A DNA stretch of 64,000 nt from Bacteroidota bacterium (GTDB lineage: Bacteria > Bacteroidota > Bacteroidia > Chitinophagales > Chitinophagaceae). Below are positions 25,442 through 34,262 of the stretch, piece by piece. Made by a program: the position numbers and the translations under genes. Positions within the stretch are counted from its first letter, which is position 1. The number at the start of each line of letters is the position of its first letter. Location of the stretch: the NCBI GenBank assembly GCA_023387985.1, contig JAEWHC010000009.1, forward strand, positions 992,001 to 1,056,000, given 5' to 3'. Under the pieces are notes generated by a model. That model saw nothing but the letters and a program-made list of their open reading frames with translations, had not been told where the DNA came from and made no database searches.

Positions 25442-25882
25442 ATGGCAACAACCATAAAGATTATAAACCAATCTGAAAACCCATTACCGGAATATGAGAC
25501 TGGTGGTGCTTCGGGAATGGACCTTCGGGCTAACCTGCTGGCTAAGATCCGCATTGAACCGCTTGAAAGGCGGTTGGTGCCGACAGGTATTTTCGTGGAA
25601 ATCCCGGAAGGATATGAGATCCAGATTCGCCCGAGAAGTGGTATGGCCTTTAAATACGGCCTCACCTGCCTGAATACCCCGGGGACAATTGACAGCGATT
25701 ACCGCGGAGAAGTAAAAGTTTTGATGATCAACCTGGATAAAGAACCTCAGTTCATAGCTCATGGCGACCGTATCGCTCAAATGGTATTTCAAAAAATTGA
25801 AAAGATCACCTGGGAACCAAGCCAAGAATTAAATGATACCCGGCGTGGAGGTGGAGGATTCGGACATACCGGAACCACCTGA
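25442..25882 (+). CDS. dut: dUTP diphosphatase
   Basis: Dut hydrolyses dUTP to dUMP, keeping uracil out of DNA and feeding thymidylate synthesis. All five motifs of the trimeric family are present in 146 residues: ASGMDLRA, RPRSGMAFKYGL, LNTPGTIDSDYRGE, GDRIAQMVFQ and the C-terminal RRGGGGFGHTG arm that closes the active site. It starts directly after the ispF stop and is followed after 24 bp by the DUF4292 gene, suggesting a longer operon. Confidence 0.97.
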   Translation: MATTIKIINQSENPLPEYETGGASGMDLRANLLAKIRIEPLERRLVPTGIFVEIPEGYEIQIRPRSGMAFKYGLTCLNTPGTIDSDYRGEVKVLMINLDKEPQFIAHGDRIAQMVFQKIEKITWEPSQELNDTRRGGGGFGHTGTT

Positions 25883-25906
25883 AAAAAAACAGATCAAAAG
25901 CTTTTA

Positions 25907-26737
25907 ATGGTCATGCAGAAAATTTTCATCATCATACTCTTTGGCGCGCTGGCCGCAATGGCAACCGGCTGCGGATCCACCCGAAAAATTGAATCCCGGC
26001 CATTGCCTGCAGATTCGGCAGAGCTGGCTGCAAAACGCATTACGGACAGTATAGCGCTGGCTGGACTGAAAGAAGAAATGTATGAGCGGGTAATGCTCAA
26101 CTCAGTCGATTTCAAAACCTTCACCTCCCGGGTAAAAGTGGAATATCAAAATCATGAAGGACAAAAGAATAATGCTACCGCCAATGTGCGCATGGCTTCC
26201 GACAGCATCATCTGGATTTCACTCAGCGGCGCACTTGGTGTTGAAGGCTTCAGGGTGCGTATTACCCCGGACAGTGTAATCATAATGGATAAGCTGGAAA
26301 GGAGCGTTACCTATGCGCCATTGAATTATTTAAAGGAAATGACGCAACTATCCCTCACTTTCAAAGATCTGCAGGATATGCTTATTGGAAATCCGGTGTT
26401 GTTCACCAAAAACCTCATTTCCATTACGCGCAGCAGAGACAAGCTGATTTTGCATTCGGTGGGCGAAAATTTCGAAAATACCGTTGCCCTGGATTCGGCC
26501 TCGAATCAAATGGAACAATCCTTTTTGGAAGATTTGGAATTGCCCGAACGAAATCTTGACATCCGCTATGGCGGATATGTTGATCATGGCGGTAAGCGCT
26601 TTTCTGAAGTACGCAGCATCATCATAACAAATAAAACGGTATTGCAGCTATCTCTTGATTTCAAGCAGGTCGTTTTCGACGCTGCGGTTGATTTTCCTTT
26701 CAATATTCCAAGATCCTACGAGGTCTTTTGGAAATAG
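25907..26737 (+). CDS. DUF4292 lipoprotein
   Basis: The 276-residue protein has a lipoprotein signal with lipobox ATGC (lipidated Cys22), followed by GSTRKIESRPLP. The body matches DUF4292 in its alternating strand pattern, with SVDFKTFTSRVKVEYQNHEG and SIIWISLSGALGVEGFRVRI, reminiscent of the LolA/LolB lipoprotein-carrier fold. It probably sits in the outer or inner membrane facing the periplasm. It precedes an EnvC-like gene, an association I recall from Bacteroidota genomes. Function is not known; a LolB-like role is speculation. Confidence 0.85.
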   Translation: MVMQKIFIIILFGALAAMATGCGSTRKIESRPLPADSAELAAKRITDSIALAGLKEEMYERVMLNSVDFKTFTSRVKVEYQNHEGQKNNATANVRMASDSIIWISLSGALGVEGFRVRITPDSVIIMDKLERSVTYAPLNYLKEMTQLSLTFKDLQDMLIGNPVLFTKNLISITRSRDKLILHSVGENFENTVALDSASNQMEQSFLEDLELPERNLDIRYGGYVDHGGKRFSEVRSIIITNKTVLQLSLDFKQVVFDAAVDFPFNIPRSYEVFWK

Positions 26738-26865
26738 GTTGATTTTTTACACATTCGGAGGAAAAACGGGTAAAACCTAAATTTTAGATTTTTGCATAAG
26801 AAGATTCGATTATTTTCGTTTCAATCGTAGTGTTTTGTTTTTTTCTCGGACAATTTTAGTTAGCA

Positions 26866-28197
26866 ATGAAAAATTTTAAACTTTTTGTGGGTTTAATTGT
26901 TTTGTTTTTAAGTGTTGAAGGATATGCCCAAACTGGAAATAAAGAGGAGCTGCAGCGTAAAACGCAAAGCCTGCTCCGCGAGATTGACCAGGTAAAAAAA
27001 GAACTTTCAGAAGCTCAGAAAAACAAGACTGCTTCCCTTGGGGTTTTGCGACAGGTGGAAAAGAAAATGCGGATGCGGGATGAAGTGATCCGGAATATTA
27101 AAGGTGAAGTTTATTATGTAGAGAAGGAGATCATTCGAACATACCGGGATATTGATACGCTAAAAAGCGAGCTGGGCGCTGTTAAAGACCAGTACGCTCA
27201 CAGCGTGGTGTATGCTTATAAAAACCGCAGCAATTATGATTTCCTCAATTTCCTTTTCTCCGCAAACAGTTTTGGGGATGCTTTGCGCAGGTTATCTTAT
27301 TTAAAGACTTACCGTGATTTTCGCACAAAAAAGGCTTCAGACATCGCCCGTGTTCAAAAAGAACTTGAGAGCAAAGCCACCTTGCTAACCAGTAAGCGGA
27401 AGGAAAAGAGTGATGCACTTGAATTGGAAAATGAGCAGCGTGGAGAACTGGAAAAGGAAAAGCAGGAAAAAGACAAAGTGTTTACAGCATTCGCCAGCCA
27501 GGAAGGCAAGTTGAAAAAAAGCCTGGCAAACCGGGAAAAAGAGCGCCGCCAGATACAGAATGCCATTGCGGCGATCATTAAACGAGAGCGGGATGAAGCT
27601 GTTCGCCGTGAACGTGAAGAGGCCAGGCGGAAGGCCGATCTTGCCAAAGCCGAAGCTGCTAAAAAAGCAGCTGAAAATCCCGGTGCTTCCACAACTTCTG
27701 CAGGCACGGCCGCGCCTGCACCCACAGCCGCAACGCCGGCTACGCCACGCCGGCAGACCAGCGTTTTTGAAAACACCCCCGAAGGATTGCTGATCTCCCA
27801 GAATTTTGAAGGCAACCGGGGATCATTGCCCTGGCCGATAGACAGGGGAGTGGTTACGCTCAATTATGGTAACAACAAGGTGGATAAGCTGGATGTTCCC
27901 AGTGAAGGCATAACCATGGAAACAGCCATTGGTTCACCCGTAAAAGCCGTATTCGACGGAGTGGTGCTTTCCGTATTTAATGTGGGGAATATGCAGGTGG
28001 TGACGATTCAGCATGGTAAGTATTTTACCACCTATAGCAACCTCAATAATGCCACGGTGAGTCGCGGCCAGTCTGTAAAAACCGGCCAAACCATTGGTTC
28101 AGCCGCCAGCAACGACTTTGGCGTGGGGGAAATGAGTTTTCAGATTGATACCGAAAAATCTACCCTTAATCCGAGCGGATGGCTTAGAAAGAGATAA
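26866..28197 (+). CDS. EnvC-like murein hydrolase activator with degenerate LytM domain
   Basis: The 443-residue protein has a signal peptide (VGLIVLFLSVEGYAQ), a long coiled-coil region (about 25-265) rich in Glu, Lys and Arg, an Ala/Pro linker (270-300) and a C-terminal LytM/M23 domain (about 315-443). The fold core is clear in ITMETAIGSPVKAVFDGVV and GQSVKTGQTIGSAASN. Zinc ligands are missing: the position of HLHFEI reads MSFQID, and YAHL reads YSNL. This organisation matches EnvC, whose inactive LytM domain activates amidases at the division site. A cognate amidase is not in the window. Confidence 0.88.
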   Translation: MKNFKLFVGLIVLFLSVEGYAQTGNKEELQRKTQSLLREIDQVKKELSEAQKNKTASLGVLRQVEKKMRMRDEVIRNIKGEVYYVEKEIIRTYRDIDTLKSELGAVKDQYAHSVVYAYKNRSNYDFLNFLFSANSFGDALRRLSYLKTYRDFRTKKASDIARVQKELESKATLLTSKRKEKSDALELENEQRGELEKEKQEKDKVFTAFASQEGKLKKSLANREKERRQIQNAIAAIIKRERDEAVRREREEARRKADLAKAEAAKKAAENPGASTTSAGTAAPAPTAATPATPRRQTSVFENTPEGLLISQNFEGNRGSLPWPIDRGVVTLNYGNNKVDKLDVPSEGITMETAIGSPVKAVFDGVVLSVFNVGNMQVVTIQHGKYFTTYSNLNNATVSRGQSVKTGQTIGSAASNDFGVGEMSFQIDTEKSTLNPSGWLRKR

Positions 28198-28267
28198 TTC
28201 TCGCGTTGGATAGATACATTAATTCGCCATTCATTACTTTTACATCCGGCAAATAGCAGTTTGTATT

Positions 28268-29263
28268 ATGATAGATGTGTCTACCCCTCAATATCCTAAC
28301 CGGCAATTTTTGGATTTTGAAGCGCCCATAAAAGAACTTTATGAGCAGATAGAAATCAATAAAAAGAATTCAGAACGCAACAAGAAAATTGATTACACCG
28401 CAATTATAAGTCAGCTTGAGTATTCTGTACTTCAAAAAAGGTCGGAGATAACCGACAACCTGACAAGCTGGCAAAAAGTACAATTGAGCAGGCATCCCGA
28501 TCGCCCCTATACCAATAAATACATCCGGTTGATGTCCGATAGTTTTATTGAACTGCACGGCGACAGGCATATTAAAGACGATCCGGCCATTGTTGGCGGT
28601 ATCGCCACTTTTAATGGGGAAACCGTAGTGATACTGGGTCAGCAAAAAGGAAGCAATACCAAAATGCGACAGCATCGCAATTTTGGAATGGCCAACCCTG
28701 AAGGTTACCGCAAAGCTTTGCGGTTGATGAAACTTGCCGAAAAGTTCAATTTTCCGGTAATTACCCTCATTGATACTCCGGGAGCATATCCCGGCCTTGA
28801 AGCCGAAGAAAAAGGCCAGGGCGAAGCTATTGCCCGCAACATTTATGAAATGATCCGCCTCAAGGTTCCCGTGATTTGTATTGTAATTGGCGAGGGGGCA
28901 AGCGGCGGTGCAATGGGTATTGGCGTAGGTGACAAAGTGCTGATGCTGGAAAATACCTGGTATACGGTGATAAGCCCGGAAAGCTGCAGTTCCATACTAT
29001 GGAGAAGTTGGGACAAAAAGGAAGTGGCTGCAGAACAACTTAAACTGACCAGCGAACACATGCTGGATTTCAAACTGATTGACGGCATTATTCAGGAGCC
29101 TGCCGGTGGTGCACATTGGGATTACGGACAAGCAGCTGAGAATGTAAAACAAGCCATAATCCCTTTGCTTGATGAAATAAAACAGATCCCTCCTGAAGTA
29201 AGGATCAGGGCCCGCATTGACAAATTCGGCTCCATGGGTTTCTATGAAGAAGTAATCGCTTAG
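28268..29263 (+). CDS. accA: Acetyl-CoA carboxylase carboxyltransferase subunit alpha
   Basis: AccA with AccD moves the carboxyl group from biotin to acetyl-CoA, the first step of fatty acid synthesis. The 331-residue protein starts with the family N-terminus (FLDFEAPIKELYEQIE), then WQKVQLSRHPDRPYT, FIELHGDRHIKDDPAIVGG, LIDTPGAYPGLEAEEKGQGEAIARN and the oxyanion segment GEGASGGAMGIGVGDKV. Length fits the family (about 320). accD is not in the window. dapA follows after 15 bp. Confidence 0.96.
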   Translation: MIDVSTPQYPNRQFLDFEAPIKELYEQIEINKKNSERNKKIDYTAIISQLEYSVLQKRSEITDNLTSWQKVQLSRHPDRPYTNKYIRLMSDSFIELHGDRHIKDDPAIVGGIATFNGETVVILGQQKGSNTKMRQHRNFGMANPEGYRKALRLMKLAEKFNFPVITLIDTPGAYPGLEAEEKGQGEAIARNIYEMIRLKVPVICIVIGEGASGGAMGIGVGDKVLMLENTWYTVISPESCSSILWRSWDKKEVAAEQLKLTSEHMLDFKLIDGIIQEPAGGAHWDYGQAAENVKQAIIPLLDEIKQIPPEVRIRARIDKFGSMGFYEEVIA

Positions 29264-29278
29264 CAACAAACTACAGTT

Positions 29279-30160
29279 ATGAATTTATTTGAAGGCGTGG
29301 GTGTTGCACTGGTAACGCCTTTTCACCGGGACGGAGAAATTGATTATCCAGCCCTGGAGAAAGTGATCAATCACGTAATAGATGGTCATGTGGATTACCT
29401 AGTGACGTTGGGAACCACAGGCGAATCGGTGGCCCTGAATGACGCTGAGCAACAGGAAGTGCTGGCATTTACCTTAAAGGTAACGGATGGCCGTCGTCCG
29501 GTAATGGCAGGCATTGGTGGAAATGATACACGGGCGGTACTCAAAAAAATAAAAACATGGAGCCTATCAGAAGCTGACGGGATCCTTAGCGTGTCGCCAT
29601 ATTATAACCGGCCTTCACAAGAAGGAATCTATCAGCATTTTGCCGCCATTGCAGAAGCTTCGTCCAAACCCGTAATCCTCTACAATGTGCCTTCGCGTAC
29701 ATCGAGCAATATCTCCTCAGAAACGACGCTGCGACTAGCCCGCGATTTTGCCGGCAAGATCATTGGCATCAAAGAGGCCTCGGGAAATTTTTCACAGGCC
29801 GTGCAGTTGGTGAAAGGAAGACCTGATGGCTTCCTGTTGCTGAGCGGTGACGACCTTATTGCCATGCCCTTGATCAGTATGGGTTTTGACGGAGTGATAT
29901 CCGTGGTGGCCAACGCCTTTCCCCGGGAATTTAGTGAATTGATCCATTATTGCCAGGCCGGAAAATTCCAGGATGCATTACCCCTGCAAATTGCGCTGGC
30001 CGACAGGATCGAGCTTTTATTTGTGGAGAATAACCCTGCGGGTGTAAAAGCTTTTATGGCCGAAATGGGTTTGTTGCAAAATCACCTGCGTTTGCCGCTT
30101 GTACCATTGAGCGAAAAATATATGCCGGCTTTGCGCAATTTGTTGCAACATAAAAGCTGA
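29279..30160 (+). CDS. dapA: 4-hydroxy-tetrahydrodipicolinate synthase
   Basis: DapA condenses pyruvate with aspartate semialdehyde in lysine and diaminopimelate synthesis. The 293-residue protein shows LGTTGESVALNDAEQ, VSPYYNRPSQEG, ILYNVPSRTSSN with the catalytic tyrosine, and IIGIKEASGNFSQ with the Schiff-base lysine. LLSGDDLIAMPLISMGFDGVISV completes the barrel. It is downstream of accA by 15 bp and converges with the RNase Z gene, with only 13 bp between stops. Confidence 0.96.
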   Translation: MNLFEGVGVALVTPFHRDGEIDYPALEKVINHVIDGHVDYLVTLGTTGESVALNDAEQQEVLAFTLKVTDGRRPVMAGIGGNDTRAVLKKIKTWSLSEADGILSVSPYYNRPSQEGIYQHFAAIAEASSKPVILYNVPSRTSSNISSETTLRLARDFAGKIIGIKEASGNFSQAVQLVKGRPDGFLLLSGDDLIAMPLISMGFDGVISVVANAFPREFSELIHYCQAGKFQDALPLQIALADRIELLFVENNPAGVKAFMAEMGLLQNHLRLPLVPLSEKYMPALRNLLQHKS

Positions 30161-30173
30161 ATTCCCACGGTTT

Positions 30174-31106
30174 TTATGCCTTATGTATTGAAGCAGGCAT
30201 TTTTTTCAGATCATAAGTTTCACCTTCTTCTGAAAGATAAGATTCAGGAAAGATCTCACGGGCTTCCAAAAGAAAATCTTCCAGGTGCTGGTATTGGCTG
30301 CTGTAATGTCCCAGCAGCAATTTGCGGGCACCACAGTTCTGGGCCGTTTGGGCGGCCTGAGCGGCTGTAGAATGATAACGTTCGGCAGCTCGTGCTGACA
30401 TGGCATTTAAAAAAGTGGCTTCATGGTACATCACGGAAGGAGCAGGAAGGCTGAACTGCAAATTGGGTAAAAACTTTGTATCGGCACAATAAGCATAGGA
30501 AATGGCTTCATCCGCCGCAAAGGTGATTTCTCCGTTTTTAATTTGTTTTCCATTGGGCAGCCTGATGTCTTTTCCTTCCTGCAGGTTCCTGTACAGGGCG
30601 AAAGGAATTTCCAGTTTTTGGGCGACTTCAGCTTTAACCTTTCGCGGTAACTTTTTTTCCCTGAAAAAAAATCCGGTTGTGGGCACACGGTGATCCATCG
30701 CGAAAGAACGGACCTCAATCTCTTCATCATCAATCAACAGGCTGTCTCCCTCAATATTATAAATATGTAGTGGGTATTTCAGGGAGAAGTTGGTGGATTG
30801 CCAAATGGCATCAAGTATTGGCCTAATGCCTTTGGGTGCAAACAAATGCAAAGGGGTAAGTCGGTTCTGCAGGTTCATGCTGTTTAGTAATCCCGGTAAG
30901 CCAAAACAATGGTCGCCGTGCAGATGGCTGATAAAAATGTGACTGATCTTGCCCCACCCAACGCGGTACTTCATCATTTGCATCTGGGTGCCTTCTCCGC
31001 AATCAATCAGAAAAGCGCGGCTGTTCCAATGCAGCAACTGAGCTGTAGGATGCCGGCCATGGGCAGGCAAGGCAGAATTATTTCCCAATATGGTCAACGC
31101 TTGCAT
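30174..31106 (-). CDS. rnz: Ribonuclease Z
   Basis: RNase Z removes the 3' trailer of tRNA precursors. The 310-residue protein is a metallo-beta-lactamase fold with the zinc motif SHLHGDHCFGLPGLL near residue 60, DCGEGTQMQMMKYRVGW, the AMDHRVPTTGF segment and the C-terminal LLLGHYSSQY. This length is the short bacterial form. In this genome many tRNAs, including both in the window, lack an encoded CCA, consistent with a need for 3' trimming. The STAS gene lies 12 bp upstream on the same strand. Confidence 0.95.
   Translation of the reverse strand: MQALTILGNNSALPAHGRHPTAQLLHWNSRAFLIDCGEGTQMQMMKYRVGWGKISHIFISHLHGDHCFGLPGLLNSMNLQNRLTPLHLFAPKGIRPILDAIWQSTNFSLKYPLHIYNIEGDSLLIDDEEIEVRSFAMDHRVPTTGFFFREKKLPRKVKAEVAQKLEIPFALYRNLQEGKDIRLPNGKQIKNGEITFAADEAISYAYCADTKFLPNLQFSLPAPSVMYHEATFLNAMSARAAERYHSTAAQAAQTAQNCGARKLLLGHYSSQYQHLEDFLLEAREIFPESYLSEEGETYDLKKMPASIHKA
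30176..30206 (+). terminator. Possible dapA terminator inside the 3' end of rnz
   Basis: ATGCC and GGCAT arms enclose a 15-nt loop and are followed by a T tract. It lies 16 bp after the dapA stop and overlaps the last codons of the convergent gene. The stem is short, so confidence is low. Confidence 0.35.
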
Positions 31107-31118
31107 ATCCGGGGTAAA

Positions 31119-31517
31119 TTATTCTTCTTCAATGGGATCGTCATCGAAATCTTCCAGAAGTTCACGTTCAATTTCTTCAATCTGTACGATGTCCCAGGCT
31201 TCACTCAGGGTCGGGGTAACATTCAGGTTTTCTAAAATGCCAAGTTCATCCAGCTTGTCCTCAAGGGATTGATGAAGGTTGCAGATAACGAAGGACAAGT
31301 GATTTTGGTAGAATTTATCCTGCCATTCTTCAAGGATGGCCGCGCTACTATCCTCTATTTCATTAACATTTGCAAGGTCCAGGATTAGATTGAAAGGGGC
31401 ATTCTCCATCCAAACGGGCATTTCACGGGCAAGTTCTTCTGCCAAAATAGCAGTGAGGACCGGCTGAACCGGAACGATTTCCCGAAATTTTTCTTTGGTA
31501 TCTATTTTGAAGTTCAT
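31119..31517 (-). CDS. STAS-domain (anti-sigma factor antagonist-like) protein
   Basis: The reading frame can be extended to 31670, but the ATG at 31517 (MNFKIDTKEKF) gives a 132-residue protein that fits one STAS domain with an acidic tail (EEIERELLEDFDDDP). The core shows FNLILDLANVNEIEDSSAAILEEWQ, matching the phosphorylatable Ser loop of SpoIIAA-like proteins (DSSG type, here DSSA). Such proteins usually bind anti-sigma or kinase partners. None is seen nearby, so the pathway is unknown. It lies 12 bp upstream of rnz, and divergent from clpC. Confidence 0.78.
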   Translation of the reverse strand: MNFKIDTKEKFREIVPVQPVLTAILAEELAREMPVWMENAPFNLILDLANVNEIEDSSAAILEEWQDKFYQNHLSFVICNLHQSLEDKLDELGILENLNVTPTLSEAWDIVQIEEIERELLEDFDDDPIEEE

Positions 31518-31648
31518 AGAAAGGGAATTGGTGTAATTCAAATCGAACGCCTGAATCGTTAAAAAAAAAGGCAATTCAGAATTTGTAGAATTTGATTTAA
31601 TCTTAGCCCCGAAAATAATCTTTAATATTGTAGACAAGGAGAAAAGAT

Positions 31649-34210
31649 ATGGATGGTAATTTTTCAGCACAAGTAAAAGAAGTGATTTCCTTTAGCCGTG
31701 AAGAAGCTTTGCGGCTCGGAAATGATTTCATAGGAACTGAGCACCTTTTGCTCGGTTTAATCCGTGAAGGCGACAATACAGCCATGCGGGTCCTCAAGAA
31801 CCTGGAAGTTGATCTCTACGGCCTCCGAAAAGAGGTTGAATCTGTTGTAAAGGATAAAGCCGGCAAAAGCATTGCCAATATCAATAGCCTGCCCCTAACC
31901 AAACAGGCAGAAAAGGTGATTCGTATTACCATGTTGGAGGCACGTTCGCTCAAAACCAATATTGCCGAAAGCGAGCATCTGATGCTCAGTATCCTGAAAA
32001 ACAAGGAAAATATTGTTACCCAAATTCTCATGCAGTACAATGTGGATTATGATGTTTTTCGTACGGAACTCGGTATTGCCGATGCAGGTTCCGGACCGTC
32101 CAACAGTCCCCGGGCCGACTTTTCAGATGAAGGCGATGACGATTTTGATGAAGAAAAAAAAGGCGGGTATGGTCAAACTCCCCGCCAGCAAAGGACAGGC
32201 GGAACGCAGGCCAAAAGCAAAACACCAGTACTTGACAATTTTGGGAGGGACGTAACCAAGCTTGCCGAATCCGGCACGCTTGACCCGATTGTGGGGCGTG
32301 ATAAAGAGATCGAAAGGGTTTCGCAGATCTTGAGCAGGCGTAAAAAGAACAACCCCATTCTGATAGGCGAACCAGGCGTTGGTAAGACAGCTATTGTTGA
32401 AGGTCTTGCCTTGCGCATTGTTCAGCGAAAAGTAAGCAGGGTGTTGTTTGACAAACGGGTAATCAGTCTCGATCTTGCAGCACTGGTTGCGGGCACCAAA
32501 TACCGCGGACAATTTGAAGAGCGCATGAAAGCGATCATGAACGAATTGGAAAAAAACAGGGATGTGATCTTATTTATTGATGAGATCCACACCATTGTTG
32601 GTGCAGGCGGAGCAAGCGGTAGCCTCGACGCAAGCAATATCTTTAAACCGGCGCTCAGCCGGGGTGAATTGCAATGTATTGGCGCAAGTACACTTGATGA
32701 ATACCGCATGCATATTGAAAAAGATGGTGCTCTCGACCGTCGTTTTCAAAAAGTTATGGTGGAACAGCCTTCCATTGACGAAACCATTCAGATTCTTAAT
32801 AATATCAAATCTAAATATGAAGATTTTCACAATGTAACCTATAGCGATGATGCTATTGACGCTTGTGTGAAACTCAGCGACCGATATATGACAGACAGGT
32901 TGCTTCCCGATAAAGCCATTGATGTAATGGATGAAGTCGGCGCGAGGGTTCACATTAAAAACATTAATGTACCTGACGAGATCATCGAGCTGGAAAAGAA
33001 AATAGAGGAGATCAAAGTAGAAAAAAATAAAGTGGTGAAAAGCCAGCGATTTGAAGAAGCCGCTTCTCTGCGGGACAAAGAAAAAAGACTGGGTGAGGAG
33101 CTTGAAAAAGCAAAACAATCCTGGGAAGACGAAAGCAAGAATAGACGCTACCCTATAGATGAAGAACATATTGCAGAGGTAGTGAGTATGATGACGGGTA
33201 TTCCCGTAAAACGGATGGTACAGGCTGAAACTGAGAAATTGCGTCGTATGGATGAAGATATGGCGAGTATGGTAATCGGCCAGGAAGATGCCATTCAGAA
33301 AGTGGTAAAGGCCATACAGCGCAACAGGGTAGGCCTGAAGGACCCGAAAAAACCGATTGGAACATTTATTTTCCTTGGCCCAACGGGCGTGGGTAAAACT
33401 GAATTGGCGAGATCGCTTAGCCGCTACCTTTTCGACAGTGAGGATGCGTTGATTCGCCTTGACATGAGTGAATACATGGAGAAATTCACCGTTAGCCGTT
33501 TGATTGGTGCTCCTCCGGGATATGTTGGTTATGAAGAAGGTGGGCAGTTAACCGAAAAAGTCCGCCGGAAACCTTATGCAGTGATCCTGCTGGATGAAAT
33601 CGAAAAAGCGCATCCGGACATCTACAATATTCTTTTGCAGGTACTGGATGACGGGCAGTTGACAGATGGCCTGGGCCGCAAGGTGGATTTCAAAAATACC
33701 ATCATCATCATGACCTCAAACATTGGTGTTCGTCAGTTGAAGGAGTTCGGCGATGGTGTGGGTTTTGCCACGGCAACCCGGGTTGCTCAGGCGGACGAAA
33801 ACTACAAGGGCGTAATTGAAAAGGCGTTGAAGCGTACATTCAGTCCTGAATTTCTTAACCGTATTGATGATATCATCATATTCAACAGCCTCGATCGCCC
33901 ACATATTTTCCAGATAATCGATCTTATCCTCAAAGACGTTTTGAAGCGGTTGAAGACGCTTGGATTTACGCTGGAGTTATCGCAGGAAGCTAAAGACTTT
34001 CTGGCTGAAAAAGGATATGATGTACAATATGGCGCAAGGCCTTTGCACCGGGCTATTCAGAAATACCTGGAAGATCCTCTGGCAGAAGAAATCCTGAATA
34101 TGAACATTAAGGAAGGCGACGTATTGATGGCAGATTTTGATAAGGAGAATGAGAAGATCATTTTCCACATTAAAGAAGACGCGAAAGATAAAGAAGTAAA
34201 AGCAGATTAA
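31649..34210 (+). CDS. clpC: ATP-dependent Clp protease ATP-binding subunit ClpC
   Basis: ClpC is a Hsp100 unfoldase that feeds proteins to ClpP. The 853-residue protein has a Clp_N double repeat (1-145), a low-complexity linker (150-195), the first AAA+ module with GEPGVGKTAIVEG and FIDEIHTIVGAGG, a central UVR-type helical region (ERFEEAASLRDKEKRLGEEL type, about 450-500), and the second AAA+ module with GPTGVGKTELARSL and LLDEIEKAHPD. The UVR region and middle length identify ClpC rather than ClpB. A potential ribosome-binding AAGGAG lies about 10 bp before the ATG, unusual for this genome. clpP and mcsB are not in the window. Confidence 0.96.
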   Translation: MDGNFSAQVKEVISFSREEALRLGNDFIGTEHLLLGLIREGDNTAMRVLKNLEVDLYGLRKEVESVVKDKAGKSIANINSLPLTKQAEKVIRITMLEARSLKTNIAESEHLMLSILKNKENIVTQILMQYNVDYDVFRTELGIADAGSGPSNSPRADFSDEGDDDFDEEKKGGYGQTPRQQRTGGTQAKSKTPVLDNFGRDVTKLAESGTLDPIVGRDKEIERVSQILSRRKKNNPILIGEPGVGKTAIVEGLALRIVQRKVSRVLFDKRVISLDLAALVAGTKYRGQFEERMKAIMNELEKNRDVILFIDEIHTIVGAGGASGSLDASNIFKPALSRGELQCIGASTLDEYRMHIEKDGALDRRFQKVMVEQPSIDETIQILNNIKSKYEDFHNVTYSDDAIDACVKLSDRYMTDRLLPDKAIDVMDEVGARVHIKNINVPDEIIELEKKIEEIKVEKNKVVKSQRFEEAASLRDKEKRLGEELEKAKQSWEDESKNRRYPIDEEHIAEVVSMMTGIPVKRMVQAETEKLRRMDEDMASMVIGQEDAIQKVVKAIQRNRVGLKDPKKPIGTFIFLGPTGVGKTELARSLSRYLFDSEDALIRLDMSEYMEKFTVSRLIGAPPGYVGYEEGGQLTEKVRRKPYAVILLDEIEKAHPDIYNILLQVLDDGQLTDGLGRKVDFKNTIIIMTSNIGVRQLKEFGDGVGFATATRVAQADENYKGVIEKALKRTFSPEFLNRIDDIIIFNSLDRPHIFQIIDLILKDVLKRLKTLGFTLELSQEAKDFLAEKGYDVQYGARPLHRAIQKYLEDPLAEEILNMNIKEGDVLMADFDKENEKIIFHIKEDAKDKEVKAD

Positions 34211-34224
34211 TCAACATCCAATAG

Positions 34225-34254
34225 AAAACCGGCGCAAATCACGCCGGTTTTTTT
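34225..34254. terminator. Bidirectional Rho-independent terminator (clpC / ABC importer)
   Basis: AAAACCGGCG pairs perfectly with CGCCGGTTTT around a 7-nt loop, followed by further T residues. It sits between convergent genes and could serve both strands. Confidence 0.85.
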
Positions 34255-34262
34255 AAACTGTT

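Noticed and set aside
32570..33169. A 199-residue antisense frame in clpC
   Set aside because: It is shadow coding of a highly conserved gene, rich in Phe and Ile as expected of reverse-strand artefacts.
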